A stretch of 64,000 nt of DNA from Gammaproteobacteria bacterium. Lineage in GTDB: Bacteria > Pseudomonadota > Gammaproteobacteria > SZUA-140. A program made the translations under genes and the position numbers. Shown here in pieces: positions 1 to 8,677 of this stretch (its first letter is position 1; the number at the start of each line of letters is the position of its first letter). The notes beneath the pieces are model-generated. The model had not been told where the DNA came from. It worked only from the letters and a program-made list of their open reading frames with translations, and ran no database searches. The stretch is taken from contig JADJWH010000001.1 of the NCBI GenBank assembly GCA_016716465.1, forward strand, positions 186,001-250,000. The letters run 5' to 3'.

Positions 1-240
1 GCCGACGCCGCGCCGTCCGGCGTGCTGGTCCCGGCCGCGGCGATCGCGCGGCGCGACGGCGCCAGCGTGGTATTCGTGCTCGACGGCGAGCGGGTGCGGC
101 GACTGGAGATTACGCCGGGCCAGGCCTACGGCGACAGGGTGCTGGTCGCGAATGGCCTGAGCGTCGACCAGGTCCTGGTACGCGACCCGCCGGCGGCGCT
201 CGCCGACGGCATGCGGGTCAAGGTCGGGCCGGGCGGCTGA
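1..240 (+). CDS. Efflux periplasmic adaptor (HlyD/MFP family), C-terminal fragment
   Basis: The frame is open from base 1 and gives the last 79 residues of a longer protein whose start lies outside the window. The segment (LVPAAAIARRDGASVVFVLD, then a V-x-x-G-x-x-x-G-D-R-V-L-V-x-x-G-L stretch) is the membrane-proximal beta domain typical of RND/ABC membrane-fusion proteins, which link an inner-membrane pump to an outer-membrane channel. It ends 24 bp before an ABC ATPase gene followed by two permease genes, so the four form a MacA/MacB-like or LolCDE-like exporter operon. The substrate cannot be told from sequence. Confidence 0.8.
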   Translation, partial: ADAAPSGVLVPAAAIARRDGASVVFVLDGERVRRLEITPGQAYGDRVLVANGLSVDQVLVRDPPAALADGMRVKVGPGG

Positions 241-264
241 GTCGGGCGGTTCCGGAGAGGACTC

Positions 265-954
265 ATGTCGGCATTGATCGAGATCCGCGACGTCAGCAAG
301 TCCTACGAGCGCGGCCGCCAGCGCATCGAAGTGCTGCATCGCATCGATCTCGACGTGCCCCCGGGGGACTTCCTCGCCCTGATGGGGCCGTCCGGCTCGG
401 GCAAGACGACGCTGCTCAACATGATCGCGGGCATCGATACGCCGAGCGCCGGGAGCATCACTGTCGCGGGCCGGCGCATCGACACCCTTTCCGCCACCGA
501 GCTGGCGCGCTGGCGCGCGGCGCATGTGGGGTTCATCTTCCAGTTCTACAACCTGCTGCCGATGCTGACGGCGCAGAGGAACGTCGAGCTGCCGCTGCTG
601 CTGACGCGATTGAGCGCGGCGCAGCGGCGGCACAACGCGCGCATCGCGCTCGAGCTGGTCGGCCTGGGCGATCGCGTCGGGCACCGCCCCGGCGAGCTGT
701 CGGGCGGGCAGCAGCAGCGCGTCGCCATCGCGCGCGCCATCGTGTCGGATCCGACCCTGCTGGTGTGCGACGAGCCCACCGGCGATCTCGACCGCCACTC
801 GGCCGAGGAAGTGCTGACCCTGCTGCAGCGCCTCAACCGCGAGTACGGCAAGACGATGATCATGGTGACCCACGATCCGCGGGCCGCGGAATACGCCCGG
901 CGCGTGCTGCACCTCGACAAGGGATCGCTGGTCGGGGCGGACGCGTCCGCCTGA
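265..954 (+). CDS. ABC exporter ATPase (MacB/LolD type)
   Basis: This 229-residue cytoplasmic ATPase powers the two FtsX-type permeases encoded next. Walker A is GPSGSGKTT (41-49), the Q-loop lies in FIFQFYNLLP (about 90-99), the signature is LSGGQQ (145-150), Walker B is LLVCDE (165-170), and the switch histidine is in MVTHDP. Length and the LSGGQQQRVAIARA block are those of the MacB/LolD subfamily, which moves substrates from the periplasmic side rather than across the membrane. The start follows a GGAGAGG ribosome site at 253-259. The next gene begins 9 bp after the stop. Confidence 0.95.
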   Translation: MSALIEIRDVSKSYERGRQRIEVLHRIDLDVPPGDFLALMGPSGSGKTTLLNMIAGIDTPSAGSITVAGRRIDTLSATELARWRAAHVGFIFQFYNLLPMLTAQRNVELPLLLTRLSAAQRRHNARIALELVGLGDRVGHRPGELSGGQQQRVAIARAIVSDPTLLVCDEPTGDLDRHSAEEVLTLLQRLNREYGKTMIMVTHDPRAAEYARRVLHLDKGSLVGADASA

Positions 955-963
955 GGCGGGACC

Positions 964-2124
964 ATGAAGTATCTCCACCTCATCTGGATGGGGCTGCGGC
1001 GCAAGAAGGCGCGCACCCTGCTCACGCTGTTGTCGGTGGCGATGGCCTTCGCGCTGTTCGGCCTGCTCGACGCCGTGCGCGTGGCCTTCACCGCGCCGCA
1101 GAACCTCGCCGGCATCGACCGCCTGGTGGTGACCTCGCGCTTCTCCATCATCCAGCCGCTGCCCTTCGCGCAGCTCAACCGCATACGGGCGGTGCCCGGC
1201 GTGCGCCGCATCGCCTGGGCCAACTGGTTCGGCGGGATCTACCAGGACGCGAAGAACTTCTTTCCGACCATCGCGATCAGCCCGCAGCCCTTTCTCGACA
1301 TCCATTCCGAGATCGTGCTGCCGGCGGCGCAGCGGCAGGCCTTCGTCTCGACGCGCACCGGCGCGATCGTCGGCGCGGCGCTGGCGGAACGCTTCGGCTG
1401 GAAACTCGGCGACCGGATCCCGCTGCAGGCCACCATCTTTCCCACCAGGGACGGCAGCATCGTGTGGACGCTGGATCTGGTCGGCATCTTCCATGCGGCC
1501 CAGCCCGAGCTGCGCGGGATGGAGCAGCAGCTGTTCTTCAACTACGCGTACTTCGACGAGGCGCGCGAGTTCGGCCAGGGCACCGTGGGCTGGTACATCG
1601 TGCAGGTGGACGACCCGGCGCATGTCGATCGCATCGCGCTGGCCATCGACCGCCTGTTCGCGAATTCCTCCGACGAGACCAAGAGCCAGAGCGAACGCGA
1701 TTTCCAGCTCTCCTTCGCGAAGCAGATCGGCGACATCGGCCTCATCGTCACCGCGATCATGGGCGCGGTGTTCTTCGCGCTGATCCTGCTCACCGGCAAT
1801 ACCATGGCGCAGGCGATCCGGGACCGCATCCCCGAGCTGGCCGTGCTCAAGACCCTCGGCTTCACCCGTCACCTGATCCTGTTCATCGTGCTGGCGGAGT
1901 CGATGCTGCTGCTGGCGCTTGGCGGCGCGGCGGGGCTCGTGCTCGCGCGCCTGAGCCTGCCGGTGCTGAACGCCGCCAGCGGTGGACAGTTCGACCTGCC
2001 GATGGCGGCCCAGACCTGGTGGCTGGGGCTGGCGCTGGCCCTGGCGATCGGGATCGCGGTCGGCCTGCCACCCGCGCTGCGGGCGATGCGTCTCGGCATC
2101 GTCGACGCGCTGAGCGGACGCTGA
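964..2124 (+). CDS. ABC transporter permease, FtsX/MacB family
   Basis: This 386-residue inner-membrane permease has one N-terminal membrane segment (about 15-37), a roughly 200-residue periplasmic domain, and three C-terminal membrane segments from about residue 258. This is the FtsX/MacB topology. The conserved cytoplasmic coupling stretch RIPELAVLKTLGFTRH lies between the first two C-terminal helices. It probably pairs with the next permease as a heterodimer driven by the upstream ATPase. MacB-like or lipoprotein/drug export is an inference from the family. Confidence 0.92.
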   Translation: MKYLHLIWMGLRRKKARTLLTLLSVAMAFALFGLLDAVRVAFTAPQNLAGIDRLVVTSRFSIIQPLPFAQLNRIRAVPGVRRIAWANWFGGIYQDAKNFFPTIAISPQPFLDIHSEIVLPAAQRQAFVSTRTGAIVGAALAERFGWKLGDRIPLQATIFPTRDGSIVWTLDLVGIFHAAQPELRGMEQQLFFNYAYFDEAREFGQGTVGWYIVQVDDPAHVDRIALAIDRLFANSSDETKSQSERDFQLSFAKQIGDIGLIVTAIMGAVFFALILLTGNTMAQAIRDRIPELAVLKTLGFTRHLILFIVLAESMLLLALGGAAGLVLARLSLPVLNAASGGQFDLPMAAQTWWLGLALALAIGIAVGLPPALRAMRLGIVDALSGR

Positions 2125-2134
2125 GGACGGGGCG

Positions 2135-3448
2135 ATGGGCGCGCTGCGATCATTCCTCCTCGGCGCCGGCATCGCGCTCGCGGCGCTGTGCGCCGTGGTC
2201 GCGTGGATGTCGGCGCCGCGCGTGCTGCTCGCGCTGAGCCCGGCATTGGCGGCCTGGCTGTGGTACACGCGCCCCGGCCGCCAGGCACTGGCCATCACCG
2301 CGAGTGGCCTGTCCACCATCCCGCAGCGTCTCGGCGGCACCTCGGTGGTCGTGGTCGGTATCGGCGGCGTGGTCGCGGTGCTGGTCGCGCTGCTGTCGAT
2401 GGCAGCCGGTTTCGAGGCCACGCTGAAGGAATCGGGCAGCGACGACACGGCGATCGTGCTGCGCGCGGGGTCCGAGGCCGAGGTGTCCTCCGGGCTGGAG
2501 CGCGCCGACGTGACGCTGGTCGCGCAGGCGCCGGGCGTGGCGCGCGACGCGCGGGAGGTGCCGCTCGCCTCGCCCGAGGTGGTGGTGATCGCCAACGTCC
2601 CGCTGCGCTCCTCCGGGACCGACGCGAACGTGGTGGTGCGCGGCGTGGGGCCGGGCGCGTGGCAGGTGCGCCCGCAGGTGCGGCTGATCTCCGGCCGGCG
2701 CTTCGAGCCCGGCCTGCGCGAGCTCGTGGTCGGGCAGGGCGCCCTGCGACGCTTCAGCGGCATCGAGCCCGGCGCCGAGATCCGGCTCAACAACCAGAGC
2801 TGGCGCATCGTGGGGGCGTTCGCCTCCGGCGACGCGCACGACTCGGAGCTGTGGGGTGACGCCGAAACCGTTGCCACCGCCTACCGGCGCAACGGCTTCC
2901 AGTCGGTGACGCTGCGCCTGGACGGCGCGCAGGGGCTGGAGCGCATGCGCACGGCACTGGGCGACGATCCGCGCCTGAAGGTGGACGTGGAGACCACGCG
3001 CGAGTATTACAACAAGCAGTCGGAACAGCTCACCCGGGTGATCCGCGTGCTGGGCACCGGGGTGGCCATCATCATGGCGATCGGCGCGGTGTTCGGCGCG
3101 ATCAATACCATGTACGCGGCGATCGCCGCGCGCGCGCGTGAGATCGCCACGCTGCGCGCGCTCGGGTTCACCGGCGCGCCGGTGGTAGTGGCGGTGCTGC
3201 TGGAGTCGATGCTGCTCGCGCTGGCGGGCGGCGTGCTCGGCGCCGCGATCGCCTACGTCCTGTTCAACGGCTATACCGTCTCGACGCTGGGCGGCAACTT
3301 CAGCCAGGTCGTGTTCCAGTTCCAGGTGACGCCGGGGCTGTTGTTACAGGGCCTGCAGTGGGCGCTGGGCATCGGCTTCCTCGGCGGCCTGCTGCCCGCG
3401 CTGCGCGCCGCGCGCATCCCGATCACGGTGGCGCTGCGGGAATCTTAG
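2135..3448 (+). CDS. ABC transporter permease, FtsX/MacB family (second subunit)
   Basis: This 437-residue permease has the same fold as the preceding gene. The FtsX domain begins near residue 60 and ends with three helices and the coupling motif AREIATLRALGFTGAP. About 45 additional hydrophobic N-terminal residues (LLGAGIALAALCAVVAWM and a second stretch) precede the usual first helix, so this subunit has extra membrane segments. The start lies 10 bp after the previous stop, with GAGGACGGGG as ribosome site. The stop TAG (3446-3448) is 2 bp from a perfect 30-bp palindrome. It is the last gene of the exporter operon. Confidence 0.9.
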   Translation: MGALRSFLLGAGIALAALCAVVAWMSAPRVLLALSPALAAWLWYTRPGRQALAITASGLSTIPQRLGGTSVVVVGIGGVVAVLVALLSMAAGFEATLKESGSDDTAIVLRAGSEAEVSSGLERADVTLVAQAPGVARDAREVPLASPEVVVIANVPLRSSGTDANVVVRGVGPGAWQVRPQVRLISGRRFEPGLRELVVGQGALRRFSGIEPGAEIRLNNQSWRIVGAFASGDAHDSELWGDAETVATAYRRNGFQSVTLRLDGAQGLERMRTALGDDPRLKVDVETTREYYNKQSEQLTRVIRVLGTGVAIIMAIGAVFGAINTMYAAIAARAREIATLRALGFTGAPVVVAVLLESMLLALAGGVLGAAIAYVLFNGYTVSTLGGNFSQVVFQFQVTPGLLLQGLQWALGIGFLGGLLPALRAARIPITVALRES

Positions 3449-3450
3449 GA

Positions 3451-3655
3451 AGTGGGGACAGATTTAAATCTGTCCCCACTTCCGATCGATGAGGCCGGGG
3501 ACGGAATTCAATTCCGTCCCCCATCCTGCACGCAGGTAAGGGGTTCCGCCATTCCCATCTCCAATCGGATTCCGTTGCCCTTCTGACACGCAGGTGGAAT
3601 TGAATTCCGTCCCCGGTTCCATCCATGGGGACAGATTTGAAATCTGTCCCCATGG
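3451..3655. repeat. Cluster of family A palindromes downstream of the exporter operon
   Basis: Three intact copies occur. 3451-3480 is a perfect 30-bp palindrome with arms AGTGGGGACAGATTT. 3497-3521 has arms GGGGACGGAATT around one central C. 3623-3655 has 16-bp arms CCATGGGGACAGATTT. A recombinant half copy lies at about 3593-3614. The words GCACGCAGGTAA and ACACGCAGGTGG between them recur near 6576, suggesting mosaic units. The cluster fills the gap between two convergent genes and may act as a two-way transcription barrier. Confidence 0.9.
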
Positions 3656-3664
3656 GTAAGATGC

Positions 3665-4867
3665 TCAGCACACCGGATACTTGCCTGCGCTGAGCTCCGC
3701 GCAGAAGGTGTCCATGCCCGCGAGTGCCTGCTCGATCTTCCGCGCGACCGGCGCGCGCACGTCATCGAGTTCGACGCCATCCTCCAGCAACAGTTGCGCC
3801 GAGGCCATCCACGGCCGGTCGACCGGGTCGCCGATGCGGCTCAGCAGCAGCACGTAGGCCTCGCGGATGCCGGCGATGCTTTCCTGGATCTCGCGCGCGA
3901 GCCGGTGCGCGAGCACGTTGTAGATCTTGCCGACATGGCTGACCGGGTTCTTGCCCGCCACCGCCTCGGCGCCGAGCGGGCGGTTGAGCGCGATGAGGCC
4001 GTTGACGCGGTTGCCGCGCCCGACCTGGCCGGAGTCGGCGTCCTCCGCGGAAGTGCCGAGCAGGCTGAGATAGACGCCGCCCTGGCCCCGGCCGGGTGCG
4101 TCGAGCGCGTTGTGCCGGATCGTTATTTCCTTGAAGGCGGTAAAGCGGCGCGCGAATTCCTCCATCGCGTGTCCAATGGTCGCCTTGCGCGCGAAGTATG
4201 CCGCCTCACTGTCGATATGCGCGGCCAGCAGCGGCATGGCCACGGTCAGCTCGAGCGCAACGCCGTGGCGCAGGCCCATGACCTTGACGTCCTCGCCGGT
4301 CTCGGGAAAGCGCGCCTTGAAACCGGGCGAGTTGAGGTGATGTTCCAGTTCCAGCACCGCGCGTTCGGTCGGGCTCGGCGGCCAGTAGCCGATGGCGGCG
4401 GAGGTGTCGTTGGCGGCGCGCACGGCGCCGGGACGCGCGAAGATGTCAGTGAGCTCGGCCGAGCCGGGCGCCAGCATGACGCGGGTGTCGAGATGATGCA
4501 GCGGATCGACGTGGCGCAGATGCCGTTTCAGCCAGGCGCGCGCGGTCTCGACGGCGATCTCGGCGACGGGGATCGTTTTGCCGGCCGCGGTGAAGGTGGC
4601 GCGGTCGCCGATGGTGAGCTCCATCGGCCGCAGCACCCGTCCGCCGCCGAAGCCCTTGTCCACCTGGCCGGCGGCGAGCAGGCCCTTGTCGATATTGTGG
4701 TGCAGTACGGCGCCGAACTCGCGCAGGTATTCCCGGCACAGCGCGACAGAGATCGCCTCCATCATCGAATCGCACAGCGTATCCGGATGTCCCGTCCCCT
4801 TGCGCTCGACGACCTCGACGCCGAGGTCGGTGACGGGGCGGCCGCGGAAGGATTCGACGACGATCAT
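3665..4867 (-). CDS. Archaeal-type S-adenosylmethionine synthetase
   Basis: This 400-residue protein matches the archaeal AdoMet synthetase family (PF01941), which makes AdoMet from methionine and ATP. It differs strongly in sequence from the usual bacterial MetK. The N-terminal signature is GTGHPDTLCDSMMEAIS (about 24-40), followed by HHNIDKG and a glycine-rich DKGFGGG loop, with length normal for the family. It is a single-gene unit between convergent repeats on the 3' side and a repeat 75 bp upstream. Whether the genome also has metK cannot be seen here. In bacteria this version is patchily distributed and probably spread by transfer. Confidence 0.88.
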   Translation of the reverse strand: MIVVESFRGRPVTDLGVEVVERKGTGHPDTLCDSMMEAISVALCREYLREFGAVLHHNIDKGLLAAGQVDKGFGGGRVLRPMELTIGDRATFTAAGKTIPVAEIAVETARAWLKRHLRHVDPLHHLDTRVMLAPGSAELTDIFARPGAVRAANDTSAAIGYWPPSPTERAVLELEHHLNSPGFKARFPETGEDVKVMGLRHGVALELTVAMPLLAAHIDSEAAYFARKATIGHAMEEFARRFTAFKEITIRHNALDAPGRGQGGVYLSLLGTSAEDADSGQVGRGNRVNGLIALNRPLGAEAVAGKNPVSHVGKIYNVLAHRLAREIQESIAGIREAYVLLLSRIGDPVDRPWMASAQLLLEDGVELDDVRAPVARKIEQALAGMDTFCAELSAGKYPVC

Positions 4868-4942
4868 CGGGAGATATCCGGCAGGAAACGTAGGCTATAC
4901 CATACGGCGAACACGGCAGTGAGACAACCAGGCCATGCCACG

Positions 4943-4967
4943 GGGGACGGCCTTGAAATCCGTCCCC
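4943..4967. repeat. Family A palindrome, degenerate copy
   Basis: Arms GGGGACGG and CCGTCCCC flank an imperfect centre (CCTTGAAAT in place of ATTTGAAAT). It lies between the divergent AdoMet synthetase and slyD genes, so copies are not restricted to convergent 3' ends. Confidence 0.8.
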
Positions 4968-5082
4968 GGACGGGAAGCCGTATTTGCACAAAGTCCCGCG
5001 ACCCAGTAACGTAGCGGCGGTGCCGCGGCGCGTCCGGCGCGTGGCAGCCGGATCTGATCCAAATCTATCCCTGGAGCTACCC

Positions 5083-5574
5083 ATGCAGATTGAAAAGAAC
5101 AAGGTCGTCACGTTTCATTACCGGGTCAACGAGTCGGGGCGGGAGACCCTGGAGGATTCGCATGAGGGCGATCCGCTGGTCTACCTGCACGGCTACGATT
5201 CGATGATCCCCGGGGTGGAGGAGGCCCTGGCCGGCAAACAGGCCGGCGATCACCTGGAGGTGACGGTGCCGCCGGAGAAGGGTTACGGCGCGCGCAACGA
5301 CGACGCAGTGCAGCGCATCTCGAAGAGCCATGTGCTGCATGCCGCCAAGGGGACGAAATTCGAACCCGGCATGATGGTGCAGGTCAATACTCCCTACGGA
5401 CCGCGCTCGGTGATCGTGCTCAAGGTCGGCCTGACCACGCTCGACGTCGACGCCAATCACCCGCTGGCCGGCCGCACGCTGCAGTTCGCGATCGACGTGG
5501 TCGACGTGCGCGATGCGACCGAGGAGGAGATCGCGCACGGGCACGCGCACGGGGTCGGCGGGCACGAACACTGA
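5083..5574 (+). CDS. slyD: FKBP-type peptidyl-prolyl isomerase SlyD
   Basis: This 163-residue cytoplasmic cis-trans prolyl isomerase and chaperone has the FKBP domain split by the insert-in-flap domain. The N-terminal half carries HGYDSMIPGVEEALAGK and the PPEKGYG motif, the flap domain spans about 70-120, and the FKBP part resumes with VDANHPLAGRTLQFAIDV. The C-terminus has a short histidine-rich tail (HGHAHGVGGHEH), the nickel-binding feature of SlyD. The ATG at 5083 was chosen because homology begins there; the open frame extends about 100 bases further upstream without similarity. Confidence 0.94.
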   Translation: MQIEKNKVVTFHYRVNESGRETLEDSHEGDPLVYLHGYDSMIPGVEEALAGKQAGDHLEVTVPPEKGYGARNDDAVQRISKSHVLHAAKGTKFEPGMMVQVNTPYGPRSVIVLKVGLTTLDVDANHPLAGRTLQFAIDVVDVRDATEEEIAHGHAHGVGGHEH

Positions 5575-5633
5575 AATCAGGACTCAGGTCAAAGGACTGA
5601 GTCGGGCGCACGATCCGCGCCAGGAAGATCGGT

Positions 5634-6518
5634 ATGCATCTCGTGACCTTCATTGAATCCGGCGCCGGGCATATCGGCGTGCTGGACCCGGGGCGCGGCG
5701 AGGTGGTGGACCTGGCGCGGGCGGCGCCGGGTTTGCCGCGTGACATGCCGGGCCTGATCGCGCTGGGTGAGGCGGGCCTGCGCGAGGTGCGGAACGCGCT
5801 TGCCTCCGGTGTCGCGCGCCTGCCGCTCGCGCGGCTGCGCCTGTGCGCGCCGCTGCGGCCGGTGCGCAATGTCTTCTGCGTGGGCAAGAACTACCGCGAT
5901 CACGTCAATGAGGTGCGCGCCCAGGGCACGGCCGGCCCGGGGGCGGAGGCGGTACCCGAGGTCCCGATCTTCTTCACCAAGGCCACGTCCAGCGTGATCG
6001 GACCCGCTGAGCCGATCCCGGCCAGCCAGGATCCCACCGAGTCCGCCGACTACGAGGGCGAGCTGGCGGTGGTGATCGGGCGCGGCGGCCGCGGCATCGC
6101 GCGCGTCGCGGCGTTCGATCACGTGTACGGTTACACCATCCTCAACGACGTCACGTCACGCCGCCTGCAGAAGCGGCACCAGCAGTGGTTCCTGGGCAAG
6201 AGCCTCGATGGCTTCTGCCCGCTGGGACCGGCGCTGGTGACGCGCGATGCGATCCCGGACGCGGCCACGCTGCGCATCCTGACCCGGGTCAATGGCGAGC
6301 TGCGCCAGGAGGGCGTAGTAGCGGAAATGATCTTCGACATCCCGACCCTGGTCGCGGCGCTGTCGGCCTTCGTCACGCTGCAGCCGGGCGACATTCTCTC
6401 CACCGGGACGCCCGCCGGCGTCGGCGCCGGTTCCGCCCCGCCGCGCTTCCTGCGCCCCGGCGACCGCGTCGCCATCACCATCGAACCGATCGGGACGCTG
6501 GAGAACCCGGTGGGCTGA
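5634..6518 (+). CDS. Fumarylacetoacetate hydrolase family protein
   Basis: This 294-residue enzyme has the FAH fold: a small N-terminal domain, then the catalytic domain from NVFCVGKNYRDHV (about 82-94). Metal-binding acidic residues lie in DYEGELAVVIG, with GYTILNDVTSR and the C-terminal PGDILSTGTPAGVG also present. Family members hydrolyse or decarboxylate beta-diketo acids such as fumarylpyruvate, acylpyruvates or oxaloacetate. There are no aromatic-degradation genes alongside, so the substrate is open. It lies 59 bp after slyD on the same strand. Confidence 0.9.
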   Translation: MHLVTFIESGAGHIGVLDPGRGEVVDLARAAPGLPRDMPGLIALGEAGLREVRNALASGVARLPLARLRLCAPLRPVRNVFCVGKNYRDHVNEVRAQGTAGPGAEAVPEVPIFFTKATSSVIGPAEPIPASQDPTESADYEGELAVVIGRGGRGIARVAAFDHVYGYTILNDVTSRRLQKRHQQWFLGKSLDGFCPLGPALVTRDAIPDAATLRILTRVNGELRQEGVVAEMIFDIPTLVAALSAFVTLQPGDILSTGTPAGVGAGSAPPRFLRPGDRVAITIEPIGTLENPVG

Positions 6519-6535
6519 GCGCAATCAATCCGATC

Positions 6536-6560
6536 GGGGACGGATTTCAAATCCGTCCCC
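6536..6560. repeat. Family A palindrome
   Basis: Perfect arms GGGGACGGATTT around a central C, 18 bp after the FAH-family stop codon. The following GCACGCAGGTAA word (about 6576) is shared with the 3449-3664 cluster. Confidence 0.88.
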
Positions 6561-6624
6561 AAGCCAACGCATTGCACGCAGGTAAAATTCACTCTTCCCC
6601 GATTCTGGATTTGGGCCAAGGTTC

Positions 6625-6736
6625 TCGTAGCCCGGATAGAGGCGCATAGCGCCGGCATCCGGGAGGGACATCCCCGGATGCCGCTGCGCTTTATCCGGGC
6701 TACGAATTGCGTGGGGCAGAATGGAATTCCGTCCCC
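6625..6736. repeat. Family C inverted repeat joined to a decayed family A copy
   Basis: Outer arms TCGTAGCCCGGAT (6625) and ATCCGGGCTACGA (to 6705) enclose internal GGCATCC/GGATGCC pairs. A damaged family A unit follows (6712-6736), whose right arm GGAATTCCGTCCCC is intact while the left is GGGGCAGAATGG. The photolyase gene, read on the minus strand, ends inside this array. Its stop TAG (6700-6702) belongs to the GTAGCCCGGAT word. Confidence 0.85.
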
Positions 6737-8160
6737 ATGTTTTTATATATCGCCAACGCCTCGGCGCGGCTCGCGGCGAGGTCGACAATCGGGTGGGGGT
6801 ACGTCCGGCCCAGCGTGATCCCGTGCGCGGCGAGCACGGAGGCGGGCGCGGTCCAGGGCTGGTGGAGGTAGCGCGTCTCCAGCGCGGCCAGCTCCGGCAC
6901 CCAGCGTCGCACGTACTCACCCTGCGGATCGAACTTCTTCCCCTGCAACACCGGATTGAAGATGCGGAAATACGGCGCCGCGTCGACGCCACAGCCGGCG
7001 GTCCACTGCCAGCCCAGGCTGTTGTTGGCGAGGTCGGCGTCGACCAGCGTGTCCCAGAACCAGCGCGCGCCTGCACGCCAGTCCACGCGGCAGTTCTTGG
7101 TGAGCAGGGACGCCACCAGCATGCGCACGCGGTTGTGCATCCAGCCGCTGTGCCACAGCTCGCGCATGCCGGCATCGACGATCGGGATCCCGGTCTGCCC
7201 GCTTTGCCAGGCCGCGAGGCGCATCGCGTCATCGTGCCAGGGAAAGCGCTCGAAGCGCGGATCCATCGGCGCGTCGCTGGTGTGCGGGAAGTGATGCAGC
7301 ACGTGACGGGCGAATTCGCGCCAGGCGAGTTCGCGCAGCCAGGTCTCGGCCCCGCGCGCATCGAGCGCGCCGGCGTCCGCGCCGCCGGCAAGCGTCCACC
7401 AGGCCTGGCGCGGACTCAGCTCGCCGAAGTGCAGGTGCGGCGACAGCCGCGAGGTGCCGGCCGAGGCGGGGACGTCGCGCGCGCGCGCATAGTCCGCCAG
7501 CGCGTCCTGCGCGAACCGGGCGAGTTGTCGTCCGGCCTGGCGCTCGCCCGGCGTCCAGTGGTTGTAGAAGCCGCGATCCCACGGGATCCGCGGCAGCAGC
7601 CCGAGCGCCTCCAGTGGCAGGCTCGGGGGCGCATCCGCGGGCAGCGGCAGCGCGTTCGGGGCAGGCAGGGGCGGTGTTGCCGCGTAACGCTCCTGCAGCC
7701 GGCGCCAGAACGGCGTGAACACCTTGAACGGAGTGCCGTCGGACTTGAGCATGTGTTCCGGCGGGAGCAGCGTCGCGCCTGCGTGCAGACGCAGTTCGAC
7801 GCCCGCTGCGGCGAGCCGTTCGTTGACACGGCGGTCGCAGGCGGCGAGGGCCGGCTCGAATCGCCGCAGGGCGTGCACTGCGCCGACATTGTGCGCGGCG
7901 CACAGACGGGCGAGGATGTCGGCGCTGTCGCCGCGGGCGATGACGAGACGCGAGCCACGCTCGCGCAGGTCGGCATCGAGTGCCACGAGGCTGTGGTGCA
8001 GCCACCAGTTCGAGGCCGCGCCGGGCACCCACGGTGCCGCCGCCCGCGGGTCATGGATATACAGCGGGATCAGGGTCTCCGCCGCGCGCAGGGCCGCCAT
8101 CAGCGCGGGCTGGTCGGCCAGGCGCAGGTCGTCGCGGAACCAGAGGATGGCGGTCTTCAC
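6700..8160 (-). CDS. phrB: Deoxyribodipyrimidine photolyase
   Basis: This 486-residue flavoprotein repairs UV-induced cyclobutane pyrimidine dimers using blue light. The N-terminal antenna Rossmann domain starts AILWFRDDLRLADQPAL. The C-terminal FAD domain carries SRLSPHLHFGELSPR, the substrate-site block MRELWHSGWMHNRVRM, and NNSLGWQWTAGCGVDAAPYF with the electron-transfer tryptophan. This is class I CPD photolyase organisation and length. The last dozen or so residues (NMGTEFHSAPRNS) and the stop are encoded by family A and C repeats, so the native C-terminus seems to have been replaced. It lies 14 bp downstream of a DUF3592 gene on the same strand. Confidence 0.93.
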   Translation of the reverse strand: MKTAILWFRDDLRLADQPALMAALRAAETLIPLYIHDPRAAAPWVPGAASNWWLHHSLVALDADLRERGSRLVIARGDSADILARLCAAHNVGAVHALRRFEPALAACDRRVNERLAAAGVELRLHAGATLLPPEHMLKSDGTPFKVFTPFWRRLQERYAATPPLPAPNALPLPADAPPSLPLEALGLLPRIPWDRGFYNHWTPGERQAGRQLARFAQDALADYARARDVPASAGTSRLSPHLHFGELSPRQAWWTLAGGADAGALDARGAETWLRELAWREFARHVLHHFPHTSDAPMDPRFERFPWHDDAMRLAAWQSGQTGIPIVDAGMRELWHSGWMHNRVRMLVASLLTKNCRVDWRAGARWFWDTLVDADLANNSLGWQWTAGCGVDAAPYFRIFNPVLQGKKFDPQGEYVRRWVPELAALETRYLHQPWTAPASVLAAHGITLGRTYPHPIVDLAASRAEALAIYKNMGTEFHSAPRNS

Positions 8161-8174
8161 GGGTCGGGGCGAGT

Positions 8175-8603
8175 TCAGATCAGCAGCATGGCGAGGCCGA
8201 GCAGCGTCGCGGCGGCGCCGAGCCCGAAGATGAGCCAGTCGCCCGCCCCGCCGCCCTGTTCGAGCACGGCGGTGTCCGGCCGCCGGGGATCATAATAGAG
8301 CGTGATCCGGCCGCCCACCGGGTAGTTGCGCCGCCAGGACGCGGCCAGCTCGGGCGAGGGCAGTGCTCCGGGCGGGAGTTCCAGGAGGTGGCGATAGGTT
8401 TTCCCGTCCACTCGGTAACTGAATACAATATGCGGCAGCAGGTCGTCTTCGCCGCCGCTGGCTTCCGCGGTTTCGACGACGCCTTCCGCGGCCGGCCAGT
8501 CGCGCATGGCGCGCGCGCGGACGATCAGGCGCCAGCCCCAGCCGGCGGTGACGAGGCCGCCGACGATGAAGAGACCGATGATGAGCGCGTAGGCGTTGAA
8601 CAT
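8175..8603 (-). CDS. DUF3592 membrane protein
   Basis: This 142-residue protein has an N-terminal membrane helix (about 5-27), a soluble beta-rich middle, and a C-terminal helix (LIFGLGAAATLLGLAMLLI). The middle holds HIVFSYRVDGKTY and the GGRITLYYDPRRPDTAVLE block, the hallmark of DUF3592. The function of the family is unknown. It may be co-transcribed with phrB, 14 bp downstream. Confidence 0.85.
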   Translation of the reverse strand: MFNAYALIIGLFIVGGLVTAGWGWRLIVRARAMRDWPAAEGVVETAEASGGEDDLLPHIVFSYRVDGKTYRHLLELPPGALPSPELAASWRRNYPVGGRITLYYDPRRPDTAVLEQGGGAGDWLIFGLGAAATLLGLAMLLI

Positions 8604-8677
8604 GATGTCCTCCGGGGCGACTCTAGCACAACTGCACCGCCGATCGTTACGGGCGCGCGGACAGGACGGGATGACGG

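Noticed and set aside
765..2237. Large plus-strand frame across the ABC ATPase and permease genes
   Set aside because: It overlaps two clear genes in another frame, is Arg/Pro-rich, and has no family motifs; it is a shadow of high-GC coding sequence.
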